This document shows positions 25,462 to 39,440 of a stretch of DNA of 64,000 bases, piece by piece. How positions within the stretch are numbered: position 1 is the stretch's first letter; every line of letters starts with the position of its first letter. The position numbers and the translations under genes were made by a program. The DNA is from Calliopsis andreniformis. Its lineage: Eukaryota; Arthropoda; Insecta; Hymenoptera; Andrenidae. The notes under the pieces are model-generated. The model saw nothing but the letters and a program-made list of their open reading frames with translations, had not been told where the DNA came from and ran no database searches. Location: assembly GCF_051401765.1 (NCBI RefSeq), contig NW_027480423.1, forward strand, positions 15,748,001 to 15,812,000. Reading direction: 5' to 3'.

Positions 25462-27737
25462 TTGCCCGGAACGTAGAAATGACCATAATTTTCACACTGG
25501 TTGCTACTATTCGTTTTATACGATGGAAAAACTGTTATATTTATATTGTATTTTATGCTTCTGGCGTTGACTTCTGAGGCCGTTGCTTTTCGATGTGGTG
25601 GGAGAACGCCATAGAGTGAAGCCTAGGTTGCCCGGAAAGTAGAAATGACCATAACTTTCATACTGGTTGCAATTATTCGTTTTATATGATGGAAAAACTG
25701 TTGTATTTATATAGTGTTTTATGCTTCTGGCGTTGACTTCTTAGTCCCTAACTATTCCATCTGGTGGAACGACGCCCTAGGGTGAAGCCTAGGTTGCCTG
25801 GAACATAGAAATGACCATCACTTTCACACGGGTTGCAATTATTCCTGTTATAGGATGGAAAGACTGTTGTATTTTTATTGTGTTTTATACTTCAGGCGTT
25901 GACATCTAAGGCCCTAGCTATTCGATCTGGTCGAGCAACGCCCTAGAGTGAAGCCTAGGTTGCCCGGAACGTAGAAATGACCATAACTTCCTCACTGGTT
26001 GCAATTATTCGTTTTATACGATGGAAAAGCTGTTGCATTTATATCGTATTTTATGCTTCTGGCGTTGACTTCTGAGGACCTAACTATTCGATCTGGTGGA
26101 GAAACGCCCTAGGGTGAAGCCTAGGTAACCTGGAACGTAGAAATGACCATCACTTTCACACGGGTAGCAATTATTCCTGTTATAGGATGGAAAAACTGTT
26201 GTATTTTTATTGTATTTTATACGTCAGGCGTTGACTTCTAAGGCCCTACCTATTCGATCTGGTCGAGCAACGCCCTAGAGTGAAGCCTAGGATGCCCGGA
26301 ACGGAGAAATGACCATTACTTTCACACTGCTTGCTATTATTCATTTTATACGATCGAAAAGCTGTTGTATCTTTATTGTATTTTATGCTTCTGGCGTTGA
26401 CTTCTTAGGCCCTAACTATTCCATCTGGTGGAACAACGCCCTAGCGTGAAAACTAGGTTGCACGGAACGCGGAAATGACCATAACTCTCACACTGGTAGC
26501 AATTGTTCGTTTTATACATGGAAAAGCTGTTCTATTTATTTTGTATTTTATGCTTCGGGCGTTGACTTCTAAGGCCCTAACTATTCGATCTGGTGGAGCA
26601 GTGCCCTAGAGTGACGCCTAGGTTGCCCGGAACGTAGAACATACCATTACCTTCACACTGGTTGCAATTATTCCTGTTATACGATGGAAAAACTATTGCA
26701 TCTTTATTGTATTTTATGCTTCTGGCGTTGACTTCTTAGGCCCTAACCATTCGATCTGGTGGAGCAAGGCCCTAGAGTGAAGCCTAGGTTGCCCGGAGCG
26801 TAGAAATGACCATAACTTTCACACTCGTTGCCATTATTCATTTTATACGATGGAAAAGCTGTTGTATTTATATCGTATTTTATGCTTCTGGCGTTGACTT
26901 CTTAGGCCCTAACTATTCCATATGGTGCAAGAACGACCTAGGGTGAAGCCTAGGTTACCCGGAACGTAGAAATGACCAGTACATTCACACTGTTTGCAGT
27001 TATTCCTGTTATACGATGGAAAAACTGTTGCACCTTTATTGTACTTTACGCTTCTGGCGTTGACTTCTAAGGCCCTAACTATTCGATCTGGTGGATCAAC
27101 GCCCTAGTGTGAAGCCTAGGTTGCCCGGAACGTAGTGAATGACCGTTACCTTCACACTGTTTGCAAATATTCATTTTATACGATGGCCAAGCTGTTGTAT
27201 TTATATTGTATTTTATGCTTCCGGCGTTGACTTCTAAGGCCGTAGCTATCAGATGTGGTGCAGCAACGCCCGAGAGTGACGCCTAGGCTGCCAGGAACGC
27301 AGAAATGACCATAACTTTCACACTGGTTACCATTATTCGTTTTATACGAGGGACAAACTGTTTTAATTATATTGTATTTTATGCTTCTGGAGTTGACTTC
27401 TAAGGCCGTAGCTGTTAGCTGCGGTGGAGCAACGCCCTAGAGTGACGCCTAGGTTGCCCGGAACGTGGAAATGTCCATTACTTTCACAATGTTTGCAATT
27501 ATTCATTTCATACGATGGAAAAACTGTTGTACTTATATTGTATTTTATTCATCTGGTGCTGACTTCTTAGGCCCTAGCTATTCGATCTGGTGGAGCACCG
27601 CTCTAGAGTGAAGCCTAGGTTGCCCGGAACGTAGAACATACCATTACCTTTACACTGGTTGGAATTATTCCTGTTATACGATGGAAAAACTGTTGTATTT
27701 ATATTGCTTTTTCTGCCTCTGGCGTCGACTTCTAAGG
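25462..27737. repeat. Segment A3', second copy of 13.69-15.97 kb
   Basis: This is the downstream partner at +11,772. Its latter part overlaps the segment shared with 20.98-22.1 kb. The stretch around 26.64-27.73 kb therefore exists in at least three close copies (14.87, 21.00 and 26.64 kb). The relation of the three dates the copying as more than one event. Confidence 0.75.
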
Positions 27738-29617
27738 CCCTAACTATTTGATCTAGTGGAGCAACGCCCTAGAGTGAAGCCTAGGTTGCTCGGAATGTAG
27801 AAATAACCGTTACCTTCACGCTTGTTGCAATTATTCCTGTTATACGATGAAGAAACTGTTGTATTTTTATTGCATTTTATGCTTCAGGCGTTGACTTCTA
27901 AGGCCGGAGCTATTCCATGTGGTGGACCTACGCCCTAGAGTGAAGCCTAGGTTGCCCGGAACGTAGAAATGACCATTACTTTCACACTGTTTGCAATTAG
28001 ACATTATATACGAGGTAAAAGCTGTTGTATTTATATTGTATTTTATGCTTCTGGCGTTGACTTCTCAGGCCCTAGCTATTCGATCTGGTGGAGCACCGCC
28101 CTAGAGTGAAGCCTAGGTTGCCCGGAACTTAGAACATACCATTACCTTCACACTGGTTGCAATTATTCCTGTTATACTATGGAAATACTGTTGCATCTTT
28201 ATTGTATTTTATGCTTCTGGCGTTGACTTCTAAGGCCCTAACTATTCAATCTGTTGGAGCAATGCCCTAGGGTGAAGCCTAGGTTGCCCGGAACGTAGAA
28301 ATGACCATAACTTTCACAGTGGTTGCAATTATTCGTTTTATACGATGGAAAAGCTGTTGTATTTATATCGTATTTTATGCTTCTGGCGTTGACTTCTTAG
28401 GCCCTAACTATTCGACCTGGTGGAACAACGCCCTGGAGTGAAGCCTAGGTTGCCTGGAACGTAGAAATGACCATAACTTTCACACTGGTTGCTATTATTC
28501 GTTTTGTGCGATGGAAAAGCTGTTCTATTTATTTTGTATTTTATGCTTCGGGTGTTGACTTCTAAGGCCCTAACTATTCAATCTCTTGGTGCAACGCCCA
28601 AGGGTGAAGCCTATGCTGCCAGGAAAGTAGAAATGACGTTAACTTTCATACAGGTTGCAATTATTCGTTTTATACGATGGAAAAACTGTTGTAGTTATTT
28701 TGTATTTTGCGCTTCGGGCGTTGACTTCTAAGGCCCTAACTATTCGATCTGGTGGCGCAACGCCCTAGAGTGAAGCCTAGGTTGCCCGGAACGCAGAAAT
28801 GACCATAACTTTCACACTGGTTGCAATTATTCCTGTTCTACGATGGACAAGCTGTTGTATTTATATCGTATTTTATGCTTCTGGCGTTGACTTCTAAGGA
28901 CCTAACAATTCGACCTGGTGGAGCAACGCTCTAGAGTGAAGTCTAGGTTGCTCGGAATGGAGGAATGACCATAAATTTCACACTGGCTGCAATTATTCAT
29001 TTTATACGATGGAATAACTGTGGTACTTATATTGTATTTTATCCTTCTGGCGTTGAATTCTTAGGCCCTAACTATTCCCTTTGGCGGATCAACGCCGTAG
29101 AGTGAAACCTACGTTGCCCGGAACGCATAAATGACCATAACTTTTACACTGGTAGCAATTATTCGTTTTATACAATGGAAAAACTGTTATATTTATATTG
29201 TATCGTATGCTTCTGGCGTTGACTTCTTAGGCCCTAACAATTCGATCTGGTGGAGCAACGCCCTAGAGTGTAGCCTAGGTTGCCTGGAGCGTACAAATGA
29301 CCATCACTTTCACACGGGTTGCAATTATTCCTGTTATAGTATGGAAAGACTGTTGTATTTTTATTGTATTTTATGCTTCAGGCGTTGACTTCTGAGGCCG
29401 TAGCTATTCGATGTGGAGGAAGAACGCCATACAGTGAAGCCTAGGTTGCCCGGAACGTAGAAATGACCATGACTTTCACACGGGTTGCAATTATGCCTGT
29501 TATAGGATGGAAAGACTGTTGTATTTTTATTGTATTTTATGCTTCAGGCGTTGACATCTGAGGCCGTAGCTATTCGATGTGGTGGAAGAACGCCAGAGAG
29601 TGAAGCCTAGGTTGCCC

Positions 29618-31110
29618 GGAACGTAAAAATGACCATAACTTTCATACTGGTTGCAATTATTCGTTTTATATGATGGAAAAACTGTTATATTTATATTGTT
29701 TGTTATGCTGCTGGCGTTCACTTCTTAGGCCCTAGCTATTCGATCTGGTTAAACAACGCCCTTGGGTGAAGCCTAGGTTGCCCGGAACGTAGAAATGACC
29801 ATAACTTTTACACTGGTTGCTATTATTCGTTCTATACGATGGAAAAACTGTTATATTTATACTGTATCTTATGCTTCTGGCGTTGACTTCTAAGGCCCTA
29901 ACTATTCGATCTGGTGGAGCAACGCCCTAGAGTGAAGCCTAGGTTGCCCGGAACGTAGAAATGACCGTAACTTTCACACTGGTTGCTATTATTCGTTTTA
30001 TACGATGGAAAAGCTGTTATATTTATATAGCATTTTATGCTTCTGGCATTGAATTCTAAGTCCCTATCTATTCCATCTGGTGGAGCAATACCCTAGAGTG
30101 CAGCCTAGGTTGCCCGGAACGTAGAAATGACCATTACTTTCACAATGTCTGCAATTATTCATTTCATACGATGGAAAAACTGTTGTACTTATATTGTATT
30201 TTATCCTTCTGGCGTTGAATTCTAAGACCCTAGCTATTCGGTCTGGTGGAGCAACGACCTAGTGTGAAACCTAGGTTACCCGGAACGTAGAAATGACCAT
30301 TACTTTCACAATGTCTGCAATTATTCATTTCATACGATGGAAAAACTGTGGACTTATATTGTATTTTATCCTTCTGGCGTTGAATTCTAAGTCCCTGACT
30401 ATTCGGTCTGGTGGAGCAACGCCCTAGTGTGAAACCTAGGTTACCCGGAACGTAGAAATGACCAGTACTTTCAGACTGGTTGCTGTTATTCGTTTCGTAC
30501 GACGGAAAAGCTGTTATATTTATTTTGCATTTTATGCTCCTGGCGTTGACTTCTAAAGCCGTAGCTATTAGCTGTGGTGGAGCAACGCCCTAGAGTGAAG
30601 CCGAAGTTGCCCGGAACGTAGAAATGACCATCACTTTCACACGGGTTGCAATTATTCCTGTTAAAGAATGGAAAGACTGTTGTATTTTTATTGTATTTTA
30701 TGCTTCAGGCGTTGACTTCTGAGGCCGTAGCTATTGGATTTGGTGGAAGAACGCCATAGAGTGAAGCCTAGGTTGCCAGGAACGTAGAAATGACCAGAAC
30801 TTTCATACTGGTTGCAATTATTCGTTTTATATGATGGAAAAACTGTTGTATTTATATTGTATTTTATGCTGCTGGCGTTCACTTCTTAGGCCCTAACTAT
30901 TCGATCTGGTGGAACAACGCCCTGGGGTGAAGCCTAGGTTGCCCGAAACGTAGAAATGACCATAACATTCACGCTGGTTGCTATTATTCGTTTTATACGA
31001 TGGAAAAACTGTTATATTTATATTGTATTTTATGCTTCTGGCGTTGATTTCTTAGGCCCTAACTATTCAATCTGGTGGAACAACACCCTAGAGTGAAGCC
31101 TAGATTACCC
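29618..31110. repeat. Nine-monomer tandem duplication, copy 1 (1,493 bp)
   Basis: The stretch from ggaacgtaaaaatgacc onward recurs exactly 1,493 bp later. In the parts I compared base by base I found one difference: g at 30,348 against a at 31,841. Within the unit, two adjacent monomers with atgtctgcaatt and catttcatacgatgg are themselves near-identical neighbours. The left edge lies within gcctaggttgcccggaacgta, where upstream sequence starts to differ. Confidence 0.92.
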
Positions 31111-32603
31111 GGAACGTAAAAATGACCATAACTTTCATACTGGTTGCAATTATTCGTTTTATATGATGGAAAAACTGTTATATTTATATTGTTTGTTATG
31201 CTGCTGGCGTTCACTTCTTAGGCCCTAGCTATTCGATCTGGTTAAACAACGCCCTTGGGTGAAGCCTAGGTTGCCCGGAACGTAGAAATGACCATAACTT
31301 TTACACTGGTTGCTATTATTCGTTCTATACGATGGAAAAACTGTTATATTTATACTGTATCTTATGCTTCTGGCGTTGACTTCTAAGGCCCTAACTATTC
31401 GATCTGGTGGAGCAACGCCCTAGAGTGAAGCCTAGGTTGCCCGGAACGTAGAAATGACCGTAACTTTCACACTGGTTGCTATTATTCGTTTTATACGATG
31501 GAAAAGCTGTTATATTTATATAGCATTTTATGCTTCTGGCATTGAATTCTAAGTCCCTATCTATTCCATCTGGTGGAGCAATACCCTAGAGTGCAGCCTA
31601 GGTTGCCCGGAACGTAGAAATGACCATTACTTTCACAATGTCTGCAATTATTCATTTCATACGATGGAAAAACTGTTGTACTTATATTGTATTTTATCCT
31701 TCTGGCGTTGAATTCTAAGACCCTAGCTATTCGGTCTGGTGGAGCAACGACCTAGTGTGAAACCTAGGTTACCCGGAACGTAGAAATGACCATTACTTTC
31801 ACAATGTCTGCAATTATTCATTTCATACGATGGAAAAACTATGGACTTATATTGTATTTTATCCTTCTGGCGTTGAATTCTAAGTCCCTGACTATTCGGT
31901 CTGGTGGAGCAACGCCCTAGTGTGAAACCTAGGTTACCCGGAACGTAGAAATGACCAGTACTTTCAGACTGGTTGCTGTTATTCGTTTCGTACGACGGAA
32001 AAGCTGTTATATTTATTTTGCATTTTATGCTCCTGGCGTTGACTTCTAAAGCCGTAGCTATTAGCTGTGGTGGAGCAACGCCCTAGAGTGAAGCCGAAGT
32101 TGCCCGGAACGTAGAAATGACCATCACTTTCACACGGGTTGCAATTATTCCTGTTAAAGAATGGAAAGACTGTTGTATTTTTATTGTATTTTATGCTTCA
32201 GGCGTTGACTTCTGAGGCCGTAGCTATTGGATTTGGTGGAAGAACGCCATAGAGTGAAGCCTAGGTTGCCAGGAACGTAGAAATGACCAGAACTTTCATA
32301 CTGGTTGCAATTATTCGTTTTATATGATGGAAAAACTGTTGTATTTATATTGTATTTTATGCTGCTGGCGTTCACTTCTTAGGCCCTAACTATTCGATCT
32401 GGTGGAACAACGCCCTGGGGTGAAGCCTAGGTTGCCCGAAACGTAGAAATGACCATAACATTCACGCTGGTTGCTATTATTCGTTTTATACGATGGAAAA
32501 ACTGTTATATTTATATTGTATTTTATGCTTCTGGCGTTGATTTCTTAGGCCCTAACTATTCAATCTGGTGGAACAACACCCTAGAGTGAAGCCTAGATTA
32601 CCC
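31111..32603. repeat. Nine-monomer tandem duplication, copy 2 (1,493 bp)
   Basis: This abuts copy 1 without a gap. The joint is ggaacgtaaa at 31,111, equivalent to 29,618. The right edge is marked by ggaacgtagtaatgacc at 32,604, where copy 1 instead re-enters the unit. Near-identity over 1.5 kb in an array whose unrelated monomers differ at many sites makes this one of the youngest events in the window, if the assembly is right. Confidence 0.92.
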
Positions 32604-35049
32604 GGAACGTAGTAATGACCAGTACTATCACACTGTTTGCAGTTATTCCTGTTATACGATGGAAAGCTGTTGCATCTTTATCGTATTTTATGCTTCTGGC
32701 GTTGACTTCTAAGGCCCTAACTATTCGATCTGGTGGACCAAGGCCCTAGACTGAAGCCTAGGTTGCCCGGAACGTAGCAATGGCCATTACCTTCACACTG
32801 TTTGCAATTATTCATTTTATACGATGGCAAAGCTGTTGTACTTATATTGTATTTTATGCTTCGGGCGTTGACATCTAAGGCCCTAACTATTCGATTTGGT
32901 GGAGCAACGCCCTACAGTGAAGCCTAGGTTGCCCGGAACGTATAAATGACCATTACGTTCACACTGTGTGCAATTATTCATTTTATACGATGGAAAAGCT
33001 GTTGTATTTATATTGTATTTTATGCTCCTGGCGTTGACTTCTAAGGCCGTAGCTATTAGATGTGGTGGAGCAACGCCCTAGAGTGACACCTAGGTTGACC
33101 GGAACGTAGAAATCACCATTACTTTCACACTGTTTGCAATTATTCATTTTATACGATGGCAAAGCTGTTGTACTTATATTGTATTTTATGCTTCGGGCGT
33201 TGACTTCTAAGGCCCTAACTATTCGATTTGGTGGAGCAACGCCCTACAGTAAAGCCTAGGTTGCCCGGAACGTATAAATGACCATTACTTTCACAATGTC
33301 TGCAATTATTCGTTTCATACGATGGAAAAACTGTGGCCTTATATTGTATTTTATCCTTCTGGCGCTGAATTCTAAGTCCCTAGCTATTCGGTCTGGTGGA
33401 GCAACGCCCTAGTGTGAAACCTAGGTTACCCGGAACGTAGAAATGACCAGTACTTTCAGACTGGTTGCTGTTATTCGTTTCATACGATGGAAAAGCTGTT
33501 ATATTTATTTTGCATTTTATGCTTCGGGCGTTGACTTCTAAGGCCCTAGCTATTCCATCTGTTGGAGCAACACCCTAGAGTGCAGCCTAGGTTGCCCGGA
33601 ACGTAGAAATGACCATTACTTTCACAATGATCGCAATCATTCATTTTATACGATGGAAAAACTGTTGTACTTATATTGTACTTTATGCTTTGGGCGTTGA
33701 CTTCTAAGGCCCTAACTATTCGATTTGGTGGAACAACGCCCTAGAGTGATGCCTCGGTTGCCCGGAACGTGGAAATGACCATAACTTTCACACTGGTTGC
33801 TATTATTCATTTTATACGATGGAAAAGCTGTTGTATTTATATTGTATTTTATGCTCCTGGCGTTGACTTCTAAGTCCCTAGCTATTCGATCTGGTGGAGC
33901 AACGCCCTAGCGTGAAACCTAGGTTACCCGGAACGTAGAAATGTCCAGTACTTTCAGACTGGTTGCTGTTATCCGTTTCATACGATGTAAAAGCTGTTAT
34001 ATTTATTTTGCATTTTATGCTTCGGGCGTTGACTTCTAAGGCCCTAACTGTTTGGTCTGGTGGAGAAACGCCCTAGAGTGAAGCCTAGGTTGCCCGGAAC
34101 GTAGAAATGATCATTACTTTCGCACTGGTTGCAATTAGTCATGCTATAAGATGGAAAAACTGTTGCATTTTTATTGTGTTTTATGCTTCTGGCGTTGACT
34201 TGTATGGCCCTACCTATTCGATCTGGTGGAGCAACGCCCTAGAGTGCAGCCTAGGTAGCCCGGAACGTAGAAATGACCACAACTTTCACACTGATTGCTA
34301 TTATTCGTTTTATACGATCGAAAAACTGTTATATTTATGTTGTATATTATGCTTCTGTCGTTGCCTTCTAAGGCACTACCTATTCGATCTTGTGGAGCCT
34401 CACTCTACAGTGAAGCCTAGGTTGCCCGGGACGTAGAAATGACCATAACTTTCACACTGGTAGCAATTACCCATTGTATACGATGGAAAAACTGTTGTAC
34501 TTATATTGCATTTTATTGTTCTGGCGTTGAATTCTCAGTCCCTAGCTACTGGATCTGGTGGAGCAGCGCCCTAGCGTGAAGCCTAGATTAAACGGAACGT
34601 AGTAATGACCAGTACTATCACACTGTTTGCAGTTATTCCTGTTATACGAAGGAAAGCTGTTGCATCTTTATGGTATTTTATGTTTCTGGCGTTGATTTCT
34701 AAGGCCCTAACTGTTCGATCTGGCGGAGGAAGGCCCTAGACTGAAGCCTAGGTTGCCCGGAACGTAGAAATGACCATTACCTTCACACTGTTTGCAATTA
34801 TTCATTTTATAAGATGGCAAAGCTGTAGTATTTATATTGTATTTTATGCTTCCGGCGTTAAGTCCTAAGGCCGTAGCTATCAGATGTGGAGCAGCAACGC
34901 CCTAGAGTGACACGTAGGTTGCCAGGCACGTAGAAATGACCATTACTTTCACAATGTTCGCAATCATTCATTCTATACGATGCAAAAACTGTTGTACTTA
35001 TATTGTATTTTATGCTTCGGGCGTTGACTTCTAAGGCCCTAACTATTCG

Positions 35050-35335
35050 ATTTGGTGGAGCAACGCCCTACAGTGAAACCTAGGTTGCCCGGAACGTAGA
35101 AATGACCAGTACTTTCACACTGGTTACAGTTACTCGTTTTATACAATGGAAAAACTGTTCTATTTATTTTGCATTTTATGCTTCGGGCGTTGACTTCCAA
35201 GGCCCTAACTATTCGATCTGGTGGAGCAACGCCCTACAGTGAAACCTAGGTTGCCCGGAACGTAGAAATGACCAGTACTTTCACACTGGTTACAGTTACT
35301 CGTTTTATACAATGGAAAAACTGTTCTATTTATAT
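35050..35335. repeat. Adjacent near-identical monomer pair
   Basis: The variant ggttacagttactcg occurs at 35,122 and 35,288, exactly 166 bp apart. Both copies are followed by ttatacaatggaaaaactg and preceded by ccctacagtgaaacctagg. The similarity runs for about 120 bp and then fades (ttattttgcat against ttatattgtaa). This fits a single-monomer unequal exchange whose end lies within the T-rich stretch. Confidence 0.75.
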
Positions 35336-37034
35336 TGTAATTTATGCTCCTGGCGTTGACTTCTAAGTCCCTAGCTATTCGATCCGGTGGAGCAACGCCC
35401 TAGCGTGAAACGTAGGTTACACGGAATGTAGAAATGTCCAGTACTTTCAGGCTGGTTGCTGTTATCCGTTTCATACGATGGAAAAGCTGTTATATTTATT
35501 TTGCATTTTATGCTTCGGGCGTTGACTTCTAAGGCCCTAACTGTTTGGTCTGGTGGAGCAACGCCCTAGAGTGAAGCCTAGGTTGCCCGGAACGTAGAAA
35601 TGATCATTACTTTCGCACTGGTTGCAATTAGTCATGCTATACGATGGAAAAACTGTTATATTTATGTTGTATATTATGCTTCTGGCGTTGCCTGCTAAGG
35701 CACTAACTATTCGATCTGGTGGTGCAACGCCCTAGGGTGAAGCCTAGGTTGCCCGGAACGTAGAATCGGCCATCACTTTCAAACTGGTTGCAATTATTCC
35801 TGTTATATGATGGAAACACTGTTGTACTTTTATTGCATTTTATGCTTCTGGCGTTGACTTTGAAGGCCGTAGCTATTAGATGTGGTGGGGAAACGCCCTA
35901 GAGTGTCGCATGGGTTGCCCGGAACGTAGAAATGACCATTACTTCCACAATGTTTGCAAATATTCATTTCATACGATGGAAAAACTGTTGTACTTATATT
36001 GTATTTTATCCTTCTGGCGTTGAATTCTAAGTGCCTAGCTATTCTATGTGGTGGAGCAACGCCCTAGAGTGAAACCTAGGTTACCCGGAACGTAGAAATG
36101 ACCAGTACTTTCACACTGGTTGGAGTTATCCGTTTTATACAATGGAAAAACTGTTCTATTTATTTTGCATTTTATGCTTCGGGCGTTGACTTCTAAGGCC
36201 CTAGCTATTCCATCTGGTGGAGCAACACCCTAGCTAGAAGCCTAGGTTGCGCGGAACGTAGAAATGACCATTACTTCCACACTGTTCGCAAATATACATT
36301 ATATATTATGGAAAAGCTGTTGTACTTATGTTGTAATTTATGCTTCTGGCGTTGACTTCTTAGGCCCTAACTATTTGACCTGGTGGAGCACCGCCCTGGA
36401 GAGAAGCCTAGGTTACCCGGAACGTAGAAATGACCAGTACTTTCACACTGTTTGCAGTTACTCCTGCTATACGATGGAAAAACTGTTGCATCTTTATTGA
36501 ATTTTATGCTTCTGGCGTTGACTTCTAAGGCACTAACTATTCGATCTGGTGGAGCAACGCCCTAGAGTGAAGCCTAGGTTGCCCGGAAAGTAGAAATGAC
36601 AATAACTTTCACACTGGTTGCAATTATTCGTTTTATACGATGGAAAAGCTGTTGCATCTTTATTGCATTTTATGCTTCTGTCGTTGACGTCTAAGGCCGT
36701 AGCTATCAGATGTGGTGGAGCAACGCACTAGAGTGACGCCTAGGTTGCCCGGAACGTAGAAATGACCATTACTGTCGCAATGTTTAAAATTATTCATTTT
36801 ATCCGATGGAAAAACTGTAGTACTTATATTGTATTTTATGCTTCTAGCGTTGACTTCTAAGGCACTAACTATTCGATCTGGTGGTGCAACGCCCTAGGGT
36901 GAAGCCTAGGTTGCCCGGAACGTAGAATGGGCCATCACTTTCAAACTGGTTGCAATTATTCCTGTTATATGATGGAAACACTGTTGTACTTTTATTGCAT
37001 TTTATGCTTCGGGCGTTGACTTCTGAGGCCGTAG

Positions 37035-37055
37035 CCATTCGATGTCATAGTGTGA
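37035..37055. repeat. 13 bp deletion inside a monomer
   Basis: After gatgt at 37,041-37,045 the sequence continues catagtgtgaagcc. The closely related monomer near 38,680 has gatgtggtggaagaacgcc before atagagtg, so 13 bases are missing. I found this deletion nowhere else, which makes it a single-copy tag in the array. Confidence 0.8.
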
Positions 37056-39440
37056 AGCCTAGGTTGCCCGGAACGTAGAAATGACCATAACTTTCATACT
37101 GGTTGCAATCATTCGTTTTATATGATGGAAGAACTGTTGTATTTATATTGTATTTTATGCTGCTGGCGTTCACTTCTTAGGCCCTAACTATTCGAGCTGG
37201 TGGAGCAAGGCCCTAGACTGAAGCCTAGGTTGCCCGGAACGTAGAAATGACCATAACATTCACACTGGTTGCCATTAATCGTTTTCTACGATGGCAAAGC
37301 TGTTGTATTTATATTGTATTTTATGCTTCCGGCGTTAACTTCTAAGGCCGTAGCTATCAGATGTGGAGCAGCAACGCCCTAGAGTGAGACGTAGGTTGCC
37401 AGGCACGTAGAAATGACCATTACCTTCACAATGTTCGCAATTATTCATTTTATACGATGGAACAACTGTTGTACTTATATTGTATTTTATGCTTCGGGCG
37501 TTGACTTCTATGGCCCTAACTACTCGATTTGGTGGAGCAATGCCCTACAGTGAAGCCTAGGTTGCCCGGAACGTAGAAATGACCAGTACTTTCACACTGG
37601 TTACAGTTATTCATTTTATAAGATGGAAAAACTGTTGTACTTATATTGTATTTTATCCTTCTGGCGTTGAATTCTAAGTCCCTAGCTATTCGATCTGGTG
37701 GAGCAACGCCCTAGTGTGAAACCTAGGTTACCCGGAACGTAGAAATGACCAGTACTTTCAGACTGGTTGCTGTTATTCGTTTCATACGATGGAAAAGCTG
37801 TTATATTTATTTTGCATTTTATGCTTCGGGCGTTGACTTCTAAGGCCCTAGCTATTCCATCTGGTGTAGCAACACCCTAGAGTGCAGCCTAGGTTGCCGG
37901 AACGTACAAATGACCATTATTTTCACACTGTTTGCAATTATTCATTTTATACGATGGAAAAGCTGTTGTATTTATATTGTATTTTATGCTCCTGGCGTCG
38001 ACTTCTAAAGCCGTAGCTATTAGATGTGGTCGAGCGACGCCCTAGAGTGGCACCTGGGTTGACCGGAACGTAGAAATGACCATTACTTTCACAATGTCTG
38101 CAATTATACATTTTATACGATGGAAAAACTTTTGTACTTATATTGTATTTTATCCTTCTGGCGTTGAGTTCGAAGTCCCTAGCTATTCGATCTGGTGGAG
38201 CAACGCCCTAGTGTGAAACCTAGGTTACCCGGAACGTAGAAATGACCAGTACTTTCAGACTGGTTGCTGTTATTCGTTTCATACGATGGAGAAGCTGTTA
38301 TATTTATTTTGCATTTTATGCTCCGGGCGTTGACTTCTAAGGCCCTAGCTATTCCATCTGGTGGAGCAACACCCTAGCGAGAAGCCTAGGTTGCCCGGAA
38401 CGTAGAAATGACCATTACTTCCACACTGTTTGCAAATATACATTATATACGATGGAAAAGCTGTTGTACTTATATTGTAATTTATGCTTCTGGCGTTGAC
38501 TTCTAAGGCACTAACTATTCGATCTGGTGGTGCAACGCCCCAGGGTGAAGCCTAGGTTGCCCGGAACGTAGAATCGGCCATCACATTCAAGCTGATTGCA
38601 ATTATTCCTGTTATATGATGGAAACACTGTTGTACTTTTATTGCATTTTATGCTACGGGCGTTGACTTCTGAGGCCGTAGCTATTCGATGTGGTGGAAGA
38701 ACGCCATAGAGTGAAGCCTAGGTTGCCCGGAACGTAGAGATGACCATAACTTTCATACTGGTTGCAATCATTCGTTTTATATGATGGAAGAACTGTTGTA
38801 TTTATATTGTATTTTATGCTGCTGGCGTTCACTTCTTAGGCCCTAACTATTCGATCTGGTGGAACAACGCCCTGTGGTGAAACCCAGCTTGCCCGGAACG
38901 TAGAAATGACCACTACTTTCACACTGGTTGCAATTATTCGTTTTACACAATGGAAAAACTGTTCTATTTATTTTGTATTTAATGCTTCGGGCGTTGTCTC
39001 CTAAGGCCCTAACTGTTTCACCTGGTGGAGCGACGCCCTAGAGTGAAAGCTAGGTTGCCCGGAACGTAGAAATGAACACAACTTTCACACTGGTTGCTAT
39101 TATTCGTTTTATACGATGGAAAAACTGTTATATTTATATTGTATTTTATTCTTCTGGCGTTCACTTCTTAGGCCCGAACTATTCGATCTGGTGGAACAAC
39201 GCCCTGGGGTGAAGCCTAGGTTGCCCGGAACGTAGAATTGACCATAAATTTTACACTGGTAGCAATTATTCGTTTTGTACAATGGGAAAACTGTTCTATT
39301 ATTTTGTGTTTTATGCTTCGGGCGCTGACTTCTAAGGCCCTAACTATTTGATCTGGTGGAACAACGCCCTAGAGTGAGGCCTAGGTTGCTCGGAATGTAG
39401 AAATGACCATAACTTTCACACTGGTTGCAATTATTCGTTT

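Larger units (their letters stand above)
9250..29617. repeat. Domain 2: mosaic of multi-monomer segmental copies
   Basis: About 123 monomers. Marker monomers recur at uneven intervals. The type with tatacgagggacaaac has its cgaggg at 15,575, 18,722, 21,709, 24,027 and 27,347, giving steps of 19, 18, 14 and 20 monomers. The type with agacattatatacgagg has its tacgagg at 12,421, 19,384, 22,371, 24,689 and 28,009, giving steps of 42, 18, 14 and 20. The last three intervals agree between the two markers, so whole multi-monomer segments moved together. XbaI-type gctctagag variants seem to be concentrated here. Confidence 0.8.
32604..39354. repeat. Domain 3: diverged monomers with a recurring dimer module
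   Basis: About 41 monomers with more private substitutions and indels than domain 4. A two-monomer module recurs near 33.28-33.54, 37.60-37.84 and 38.09-38.34 kb, and inside the 1,493 bp duplication. Its first monomer has ttgaattctaagtccc and gtgtgaaacctaggttaccc. Its second has agtactttcagactgg and cgtttcatacg. EcoRI-type gaattc variants are frequent here. No gene or non-satellite insertion was seen. Confidence 0.8.
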
